Assembly: GCA_002695185.1 (NCBI GenBank)
Contig: NZOF01000187.1
Coordinates: forward strand, 35,335-43,444
DNA: 8,110 nucleotides
Reading direction: 5' to 3'
Source of the DNA: Erythrobacter sp.
Lineage (GTDB): Bacteria; Pseudomonadota; Alphaproteobacteria; Sphingomonadales; Sphingomonadaceae
Shown here: one piece after another, positions 1 through 4,241 of the stretch
How positions within the stretch are numbered: the first letter of the stretch is position 1
How the letters are laid out: each line of letters begins with the position of its first letter
Notes under the pieces: generated by a model
What the model was told of the DNA's origin: nothing
Database searches by the model: none
Seen by the model: the letters and a program-made list of their open reading frames with translations, nothing else
Made by a program: the position numbers and the translations under genes

Positions 1-263
1 CCTTGTGCGACGACCGCCTCAAGCGCCTCTCGCGTCAGGTCAAAGAGACCGAGCTCAAGCTGATGACGGGCAACCGACCGCTCGACGGTCTCGGTCTCTT
101 CGCGAAGCTGCGCGCGAATGGCCGTGCGGATGAAGTCCGTCCGGTTCGCGTAAACACCCTCGCGCACGAGCAGGTCGATGCGGCCGAGGTCGACATGACC
201 GAGATTGATCGTGATCTTTTCCGGGTCGGCCTGCCGGTCGGGCAGGCGGTGTATGTCCGCCAT
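1..263 (-). CDS. Ribbon-helix-helix (CopG-like) transcriptional regulator, partial
   Basis: The minus strand from the ATG at 263-261 reads open to the left edge and gives 87 residues with no stop, so the C-terminus lies outside the window. Residues 15-25 (KITINLGHVDL) fit the DNA-contacting beta strand of a ribbon-helix-helix fold. Residues 25-36 fit helix A, and NRTDFIRTAIRAQL (40-53) fits helix B with its conserved N-terminal turn. A charged helical stretch follows (54-87). Such proteins dimerise through the strand and bind short repeated operators, often their own. The start is supported by GGAG at 273-270, six bases upstream. The overlapping open frames on the other strand (from 3) and in the other minus frame (from 483) have no recognisable domain and are shadows. 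The regulon cannot be told from the window; the neighbour to the left is unknown. Confidence 0.85.
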   Translation of the reverse strand, partial: MADIHRLPDRQADPEKITINLGHVDLGRIDLLVREGVYANRTDFIRTAIRAQLREETETVERSVARHQLELGLFDLTREALEAVVAQ

Positions 264-271
264 ATCTTACT

Positions 272-297
272 CCATCCATATGGATGGTATATAGATG
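272..297. promoter_or_regulatory. Candidate operator of the RHH regulator: 16-bp palindrome plus extra half-site
   Basis: Bases 272-287 (CCATCCATATGGATGG) form a perfect 16-bp palindrome. Its halves carry the tetramer GATG as an inverted pair (273-276 and 283-286), and a third GATG lies at 294-297, exactly 11 bp from the second, so on the same helix face. The palindrome touches the GGAG ribosome binding site (270-273) of the minus-strand regulator. RHH proteins commonly bind closely spaced inverted or direct short repeats and repress their own genes. The assignment of this repeat to this protein is inference from position. Confidence 0.5.
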
Positions 298-314
298 ATC
301 AAGTCTCAGTGCAA
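286..314 (-). promoter_or_regulatory. Possible sigma-70-type promoter of the RHH gene
   Basis: On the minus strand TTGCAC (314-309) and TATACC (291-286) are separated by 17 bases. The -10 box would overlap the palindrome at 272-287, so a bound regulator would cover it. The -35 match is weak (three of six bases). The call rests mostly on the AT-rich TATATA patch and on position. Confidence 0.3.
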
Positions 315-905
315 GCTCGCATCTGGCAGCGCAGTCCGGATCTTCGGCCACACGGGCGGCCATCTGATTGTGGGTTCCGGCTATCGGGGCGGCATTGCGT
401 GTCCAATCTTGGCTTGTGGAACGGGTGAGATAGCCCGAGGGCGACGTGCAAACACCGGCGCCGTGCCAAAAGGACACCCGCACCGACGTGGATCAGCGGA
501 ATTTTAGGACCAAGGCGTTTCGCTGCGAGTCCATTTTCCGATTAAAATTTCCAGCGCGATGCGATCGCTGCCGGCCCAATGCGGCCATTTGCAAAGCTCC
601 GAGCGGATGACAGCTCACATTCAGAAGTCGACATCTTGTCTGAGTGCGGTTCCTTGTTCAGTTCGCCGTGTTACTGCCGTTCGACCTTGGGCCAGATCGA
701 AGAAGATCCAGCAAGTGGTCCGGACGTCTAACGACCACGTATGCGACAAAGTCGCTTACATTGCTCCTGAAGCACGACAGCCGCAGTTTGAACCTCGCCT
801 CACAGGGCTGCTAAGCTCCGCTTGGGTTGGCGTTGTGACGTTACGTTGATGACGCCGTGTTTTGACATTGAAGCTTGCAAAAGACCCTGCCGAAGTCCAT
901 GTAAC

Positions 906-933
906 TTGAGCTGACGTTTCTTCTCTTCGTAAT
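906..933 (+). promoter_or_regulatory. Possible promoter of the cold-shock gene
   Basis: TTGAGC (906-911) and CGTAAT (928-933) are 16 bases apart and each matches the housekeeping consensus at four of six positions. CTTGAG starting at 905 also resembles the -35 side of alphaproteobacterial RpoH promoters. A start near 940 would give a leader of about 90 bases before the ATG at 1030, a common arrangement for cold-shock mRNAs. A TTGACA at 944-949 lacks a matching -10 box. Confidence 0.3.
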
Positions 934-956
934 GCCGCCGCCTTTGACACGGTTTC

Positions 957-1008
957 GGTTGATCGACTTGGATCAACTTTGCCGGGCTGTCGCGATCCTG
1001 CGGACAGC
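957..1008 (+). promoter_or_regulatory. Two stem-loops in the cold-shock gene leader
   Basis: GTTGATC (958-964) pairs perfectly with GATCAAC (971-977) around a 6-base loop, and a G-U pair can extend the stem. GCTGTC (986-991) pairs perfectly with GACAGC (1003-1008) around an 11-base loop. Both lie just upstream of the AGGAG at 1016-1020. Cold-shock mRNAs in other bacteria use leader structure to control translation with temperature. Whether these hairpins do so is inference; the first could instead be a dyad operator. Confidence 0.35.
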
Positions 1009-1029
1009 ATTATTCAGGAGATTACGGAT

Positions 1030-1236
1030 ATGGCCAAGGGCACCGTAAAATGGTTCAACGCAACTAAAGGCTTCGGATTTATCCAACCGGAAAGCGGCAG
1101 CAGGGATATCTTCCTGCACATTTCCGCGGTCGAACGCGCGGGGATTTCCTGCATCGAAGACGGTCAGGCCGTGACCTTCGATATCGAGTCCGGTCGTGAC
1201 GGTCGCGAGTCCGCCAGCAATCTGGCACTTGCATGA
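1030..1236 (+). CDS. CspA-family cold-shock protein
   Basis: This encodes a 68-aa single cold-shock domain, the normal length for a CspA-type RNA chaperone that binds single-stranded RNA and DNA and melts mRNA structure. MAKGTVKWFNATKGFGFI contains the N-terminal strand with its exposed Trp/Phe and RNP1 (KGFGFI, residues 13-18). RNP2 is DIFLHIS (26-32), with Leu where Val is more common. The usual acidic and glycine-rich loops follow, and the protein ends in SNLALA. I chose the ATG at 1030 because the family starts here and AGGAG (1016-1020) lies nine bases upstream; the upstream in-frame ATG at 979 adds 17 residues foreign to the family. The stop overlaps the ATG of the next small gene, suggesting translational coupling. 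Several csp paralogues are usual in alphaproteobacteria, so no specific symbol is given. Confidence 0.95.
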   Translation: MAKGTVKWFNATKGFGFIQPESGSRDIFLHISAVERAGISCIEDGQAVTFDIESGRDGRESASNLALA

Positions 1237-1472
1237 AGCCGACGCTGGAAAGCCTGCTCGCAGGGGTTCCGGCTCGGCAAGGGAACGGTGGGCAGCTTCT
1301 GGCGCCCAGTGTTTCCGCCTCAAAAGCAAAGAGTTCCGAGCCGGTTACCCAACTGAACAAGACGACCGAGAACGCGCGACGCGTTCTCGATGACGAGGCC
1401 GAAGCCCGTGCTCAAAAGACCGCACGCTTGAAGGCCGCCCGCGAGGAACGTGACGCCAGCCGCAAGGGCTGA
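1233..1472 (+). CDS. Small charged helical protein, coupled to the cold-shock gene
   Basis: This is a 79-aa open frame whose ATG overlaps the cold-shock stop (ATGA at 1233-1236). Residues 1-38 are rich in Ser, Ala and Gly and look unstructured. Residues 40-77 form a highly charged predicted helix with a pattern T-x2-N-A-R-x-V-L-D-D-E-x3-R-x2-K-T-x2-L-K-x-A-R. From memory, small alphaproteobacterial proteins of unknown function share this kind of charged Ala/Arg/Glu helix, but I cannot name a family. There is no signal peptide or membrane segment. No Shine-Dalgarno sequence precedes the ATG, so expression would depend on coupling to csp translation. No ATG, GTG or TTG between 1233 and the helix offers a better start. 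The C-terminal half looks genuinely coding; the N-terminal half overlaps a stem-loop and is less certain. Confidence 0.55.
   Translation: MKPTLESLLAGVPARQGNGGQLLAPSVSASKAKSSEPVTQLNKTTENARRVLDDEAEARAQKTARLKAAREERDASRKG
1237..1274 (+). other. Long imperfect stem-loop directly after the cold-shock stop codon
   Basis: Nested complementary blocks pair AGCC (1237-1240) with GGCT (1271-1274), GGAA (1247-1250) with TTCC (1267-1270), and CCTG (1253-1256) with CAGG (1261-1264) around a CTCG loop. A 6-base bulge and a 2x2 internal loop interrupt the stem. No T-run follows, so it is not a classical intrinsic terminator. It could protect the csp message from 3' decay or modulate the downstream small frame, whose first codons it contains. 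Confidence 0.35.
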
Positions 1473-1525
1473 CAGGCGCGCAAGTTGCGACGACACGGCC
1501 CGCACAGCAAATTCCGATTGAGTCC

Positions 1526-1684
1526 GTGCGGGATTCCACGCCAAAGAAGCAGCTTGATCTCAAGGAATTCCTGAGCACGTCTGCGAAAAAGGGTCCTTTT
1601 GGACGCAAATTTCCCAGCACCAAGCCACGGACGCAGCCGGCAGAGGCCGCGCCGCGCACCAAGCAGGACGAAACGAAAAGCTGA
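1526..1684 (+). CDS. Possible small basic protein (52 aa), GTG start
   Basis: The frame is open from 1454 to the TGA at 1682-1684 but contains no ATG; GTG at 1526 is the best start, preceded only by a weak GAG. The translation is lysine-rich and looks protein-like, with KKQLDLKEFL near the N-terminus, KKGPFGRKF in the middle, then a Pro/Ala/Thr/Lys tail ending in DETKS. It resembles the basic disordered tail of a small nucleic-acid-associated protein, but I recognise no family. It could be the C-terminal remnant of a longer gene disrupted by a frameshift, because it lies one frame away from the end of the 79-aa frame just upstream. It may also be chance. Confidence 0.25.
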   Translation: MRDSTPKKQLDLKEFLSTSAKKGPFGRKFPSTKPRTQPAEAAPRTKQDETKS

Positions 1685-1764
1685 TCCACGGCCATGGGCC
1701 TGAATGAGCACACCAATGCCCGCTCCGATCAACGGGACGGGCAGATTTTCGACGCAAATCGAAG

Positions 1765-1781
1765 TGTAGCATGTTGCTACA
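1765..1781. promoter_or_regulatory. Perfect inverted repeat TGTAGC-N5-GCTACA, candidate operator
   Basis: TGTAGC (1765-1770) and GCTACA (1776-1781) are perfect complements around ATGTT, forming a 17-bp dyad 74 bases upstream of the DUF982 start. It sits just after an AT-richer patch with two smaller overlapping dyads: GATTT 1744-1748 with AAATC 1756-1760, and TTCGA 1748-1752 with TCGAA 1759-1763. Spacing and symmetry suit a dimeric regulator. I could not match it to a known alphaproteobacterial operator. A short RNA hairpin is the alternative reading. Confidence 0.35.
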
Positions 1782-1854
1782 GCCGACGTGCCTCCCCTCC
1801 ACTTAGGCGACGGGATCGCACTCGGACCTTTTCCCCAAGACTACGGATAACAGA

Positions 1855-2106
1855 ATGATAGAAATTCAGTGGGGCGCGCCCGTCGCCCTTCGACAGCCGC
1901 ACGGCGGCGACACCGACTGGTTCAGCACAATCGAAAAGGCGCGCTACTGGCTGCGCCGCAAATGGCCCGTGGCTGACAGCGCGCAACAGACGGCTCTGGA
2001 GAAAATCGACTCCGCGATGGACTGCACCGGACCGGTCGAAGACGCGCGGAGCGCCTTTCTGCATGCCGCGGCGTCTGCCGGGTTCACGCAGGTCCGGGCC
2101 GTATAG
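1855..2106 (+). CDS. DUF982 domain protein
   Basis: This 83-aa protein spans a single DUF982 domain, the usual whole length of this alphaproteobacterial family of unknown function. The features seen are the N-terminal W-G-A-P-V strand (residues 6-10), the ARYWLRRKWPV block (29-39) with two tryptophans, and the C-terminal segment with D-A-R-x-A-F-x-x-A-A-x-x-A-G (63-76), all of which fit the family pattern as I know it. There is no signal peptide or membrane segment. The ATG at 1855 is preceded by a weak GGAT (1845-1848). It lies 67 bases upstream of the histidine kinase start on the same strand with no terminator between, so the two may form an operon. The family is abundant on plasmids and accessory regions of rhizobia and relatives, but no molecular role is established. 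Confidence 0.8.
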   Translation: MIEIQWGAPVALRQPHGGDTDWFSTIEKARYWLRRKWPVADSAQQTALEKIDSAMDCTGPVEDARSAFLHAAASAGFTQVRAV

Positions 2107-2118
2107 GAAGACTCCACG

Positions 2119-2145
2119 ATGCGTGAAGGCGGTTGCCCCGCTTGA
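2119..2145 (+). CDS. Possible 8-codon leader reading frame before the histidine kinase
   Basis: ATG at 2119 opens an 8-residue frame (MREGGCPA) ending at TGA 2143-2145. AGGAAG at 2105-2110 lies eight bases upstream, a better Shine-Dalgarno placement than that of the kinase start, which begins 28 bases after the mini-frame. It may be a leader peptide that couples or tunes kinase translation. Equally, the AGGAAG may serve an upstream GTG start of the kinase at 2123, in which case this frame is meaningless. Confidence 0.15.
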   Translation: MREGGCPA

Positions 2146-2173
2146 AACTGCCCCTTTGCCGAGTAAAGCTGGC

Positions 2174-3388
2174 ATGAGCTTCCACCATTCGAGCCAAACG
2201 ATGATTTCCGACAACGATGCTTTCAGCCAGGACATTCGCCTGGTCGGCCTCATTTCCGACCTGTCCCCGATCCTCGAGACCTGCGCGAATACCACCTCCA
2301 TGGGCTTTGTCGCCATTGCCCGTGTGACCGAGGACCGCTGGGTCACCTGCGCTTCCCTCGACCGGGTGAACTTTGGCCTGAGGGCGGGGGATGAGCTCGA
2401 AGTCGGCTCGACCATCTGCCGGGAGGTGCGTGCCGGTGGCAGCATGATCGTAATCCCCGACGTGGATGCCAGCGACATCTGGCGCGATCATCACACGCCC
2501 CGGCAATACGGGTTCAAGAGCTATATCTCCGTTCCCATCATACGCGCCGATGGCAGTTTCTGGGGCACGCTCTGTGCCATCGACCCGCTGTCCCATGACA
2601 TCACGACACATGCGACAGACCTGTTCACGCTTTTCGCGCGGCTGATCGCCCGCGAACTCGACCGTCAGGAAGAGTTGGAAGCCGGTCGCGCCAACCTCGC
2701 GTCCGAACGCGACACCTCCCGCCTGCGCGAGGAGTTCATCGCGATTGTCGGACATGACCTGCGCAATCCGATCGCGGCGGTCACCTCGGGGCTGCGAATG
2801 ATATCGGAGCGGGACCTGTCGCCGGAGCGCACGGCCATGCTGATCCCCGAGATGCAGCGTGCGCTCACGCGGGCCAGCCAGATCATTACCAATCTGATGG
2901 ACTTCGCGCGCGGCCGTCTTGGCGCCGGTATCGAACTGAATGCTCCGACACCAGTCGATCTTAAACCTGTCTTTCAGGACGTTGTGGGCGAGATCAAGCA
3001 AGTCGCGCCGCAACCCGTCGAGTGTCGGATCGATCTGCCGCGTCCCCTCATCGCGGACCCGCAACGCCTTGGCCAGCTTCTATCCAACCTGCTTGGCAAT
3101 GCCGTGACCCATGGCGATCCCGGGCATCCGATCGAAATCGAGATCGCGGAACGAGAGGGCGAACTCCATGTCGGTGTGACCAACCAAGGCGACCCAATCC
3201 CGGATGAGGTCAAGGCATCGCTCTTTCAACCATTCTCACGCCAAGAAGGCCATAGCAGCCTGCAGGGCCTCGGCCTTGGACTTTATATCGCATCGGAGAT
3301 CGCGCGCGCGCACGGTGGCTTGATCGATGTCGCCTCCACTTCCCGAGGCAGCACGACCTTCCGTATGCGGATACCAGCGAAGGCTTAA
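2174..3388 (+). CDS. Soluble GAF-domain sensor histidine kinase
   Basis: This is a 404-aa cytoplasmic kinase with no membrane segment. Residues ~25-160 form a GAF domain, with the typical motifs for a small-molecule or redox sensor of this class: VCREV-like TICREV (80-85), the I-P-D-V block (94-97) and the core strand SYISVPI (116-122) with GTLCAIDP (131-138). A helical linker (160-183) leads to HisKA: FIAIVGHDLRNPI gives phospho-acceptor His194. The ATPase lid follows: N-box around Asn309 (LLGNAVTHG), G1 as N337-Q-G-D-P-I, F-box FQPFSR (351-356) and G2 GLGLGLYI (365-372). The Asp of the usual D-x-G in G1 is Asn here, a variant known in some soluble kinases. Start choice is uncertain: ATG 2174 is used; ATG 2201 (GAG seven bases upstream) and GTG 2123 are alternatives, and the longer frame from 2063 would overlap DUF982. 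The convergent single receiver gene is the obvious candidate partner, by inference only. Confidence 0.92.
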   Translation: MSFHHSSQTMISDNDAFSQDIRLVGLISDLSPILETCANTTSMGFVAIARVTEDRWVTCASLDRVNFGLRAGDELEVGSTICREVRAGGSMIVIPDVDASDIWRDHHTPRQYGFKSYISVPIIRADGSFWGTLCAIDPLSHDITTHATDLFTLFARLIARELDRQEELEAGRANLASERDTSRLREEFIAIVGHDLRNPIAAVTSGLRMISERDLSPERTAMLIPEMQRALTRASQIITNLMDFARGRLGAGIELNAPTPVDLKPVFQDVVGEIKQVAPQPVECRIDLPRPLIADPQRLGQLLSNLLGNAVTHGDPGHPIEIEIAEREGELHVGVTNQGDPIPDEVKASLFQPFSRQEGHSSLQGLGLGLYIASEIARAHGGLIDVASTSRGSTTFRMRIPAKA

Positions 3389-3753
3389 TGCACTTCGCCC
3401 GCGCCGGCGCACGCCTTCAGAATGTCACCCGCAGTCAACGGTTTTTCTATAAAGATTGCACCGCTCGGCAGTTGGTCCGGTGACGGTCTCGAGCCACCCG
3501 ACATGATAATGATGACGCAAGTCGCTGACAGGTCTCTCACCTTGCGTGCGAGCGAGAGACCGTCTTCATCGCCGGGCATGTCGATGTCCGTGACCAGCAC
3601 GTCGATCTTTTCTTCGCCGAATATTTGCCGACCGGCGACGGCGTCCCCGGCTTCAAACACCGAATAACCGACGTCGGACAGCCCGTAGGCAAGGTCCATC
3701 CTTATGAAGATTTCGTCTTCTGCAATCAGGAATGTCAGGCCGGGTCTTTGCAT
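3385..3753 (-). CDS. Single-domain CheY-like response regulator
   Basis: This 122-aa receiver has no output domain. The acidic pocket is E12-D13, the phospho-acceptor is D56 in VLVTDIDMPG (52-61), the switch Ser is S85 in MSGGS, and the conserved Lys is K104 in IEKP. It would act by phosphotransfer or protein contact rather than by binding DNA. Residues 89-98 (RPSPDQLPSG) match the loop seen in alphaproteobacterial stand-alone receivers with P-A-P-D-E-L-P-like sequence. I chose ATG 3753-3751 because GGAG (3764-3761) lies seven bases upstream and the family starts just before the first beta strand; the longer in-frame extension to 4053 is Arg/Gly-rich and not receiver-like. Its stop overlaps the stop of the histidine kinase by four bases, tail to tail. 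A candidate EcfG promoter lies about 70 bases upstream of the start codon. Confidence 0.93.
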   Translation of the reverse strand: MQRPGLTFLIAEDEIFIRMDLAYGLSDVGYSVFEAGDAVAGRQIFGEEKIDVLVTDIDMPGDEDGLSLARKVRDLSATCVIIIMSGGSRPSPDQLPSGAIFIEKPLTAGDILKACAGAGEVH

Positions 3754-4241
3754 ATCTTGGCTCCGCCGCGCGAGGACAACTGCAACGCAGCCCGCGCGCG
3801 AACGCCCTACGATACGGACAGAAAACGGTTCCCAAGATCTCTTTGTTCCGCGCTTTCCCCGAAACTGTACGTCACATGCGCAGGGCAGCCCTTCGTGACG
3901 AGTGCAGCGAATGGCAGCTCTACGCCCCTTGTGTCCATCTGGCAGGTTCCGGCCTTGGTTCTCGCTTGAATGTCCGCTTCCGCGGTGCGGCCGAACTGCC
4001 TTCGCGACCGCGGCGAAGGTTCGCTTCCCGCCCATGGACCTGTGACGGTCCACGTATCGCTGCGACGCTTACGAACGACCGCTATCTCAGATCGCCGCGG
4101 ATGCTGCGCTGCATCGCCGCAAGTCGGCTCATCGCCCTGCGTCACGATCGTCGGCAATGTGCCAATCTTGCTTGTTGACAGGAGGTCAATCAACCGCGCG
4201 ATGGTCGTCAGGGCCGGACGCACTCTACAACCATGTTCCCG
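3754..4241. other. Intergenic stretch between the coupling-protein gene and the receiver gene
   Basis: This is 488 bases between the stop of the virD4-type gene and the start of the receiver gene, both on the minus strand. The right part should carry the 3' untranslated end of the secretion operon. I find only a small dyad there (TTGAC 4175-4179 / GTCAA 4185-4189) with no T-run, so no clear intrinsic terminator. Open frames at 3807-4223 (-) and 3970-4350 (+) have no recognisable domain and poor starts. The segment around 3900-4030 read on the minus strand resembles the degenerate intergenic filler I have seen in alphaproteobacterial accessory DNA, but I cannot identify a parent element. The EcfG-like promoter at 3824-3849 is the only strong site. 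Confidence 0.5.
3824..3849 (-). promoter_or_regulatory. Candidate EcfG (general stress sigma factor) promoter of the receiver gene
   Basis: On the minus strand GGAAC (3849-3845) is followed after exactly 17 bases by CGTT (3827-3824). This matches the alphaproteobacterial EcfG consensus, GGAAC-N16/17-CGTT, at all nine fixed positions. Transcription would start near 3817 and leave a leader of about 64 bases before the ATG at 3753. The position directly upstream of a receiver gene, in the right direction, raises the likelihood. Whether the host encodes EcfG/PhyR cannot be seen; many Rhodobacterales are thought to lack this pathway. Confidence 0.45.

Larger units (their letters stand above)
264..1029. 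other. Stretch without a convincing gene between the RHH gene and the cold-shock gene
   Basis: This 766-base stretch holds the divergent upstream regions of the RHH gene (left end) and the cold-shock gene (right end). Open frames at 295-507 (+), 559-849 (+) and 756-1010 (-) translate to low-complexity Ser/Arg/Cys-rich sequence with no domain, no good ribosome binding site and no similarity I recognise. One inverted repeat, GTGGTC (715-720) / GACCAC (733-738) with a 12-base loop, and an 8-bp palindrome GTCCGGAC (718-725) lie in the middle and have no assigned role. The stretch between about 310 and 900 may be degenerate remnant DNA. Confidence 0.5.
1473..1854. other. Stretch with only weak coding signal upstream of the DUF982 gene
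   Basis: These 382 bases contain one plausible GTG-started short frame (1526-1684) and an inverted repeat (1765-1781), both listed separately. Long minus-strand open frames here (within 1320-1802) are Arg/Ser/Cys-rich shadows with no recognisable domain. No intrinsic terminator with a T-run was found between the small genes and 1855. Confidence 0.5.

Noticed and set aside
1777..2478. Minus-strand open frame of 233 codons over the DUF982 gene
   Set aside because: It is Ser/Arg-rich, spans two recognised plus-strand genes and shows no domain.
2084..3064. Minus-strand open frame of 326 codons inside the histidine kinase gene
   Set aside because: The plus strand encodes clear GAF, HisKA and ATPase motifs throughout; the minus frame is a shadow without motifs.
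4175..4189. TTGAC-N5-GTCAA dyad as a transcription terminator of the secretion operon
   Set aside because: The stem has only five pairs and no T-run follows on the minus strand.
3807..4223. Minus-strand open frame of 138 codons between virD4 and the receiver gene
   Set aside because: The start has no good ribosome site, composition is mixed and no family is recognisable; it is kept only as part of the intergenic description.
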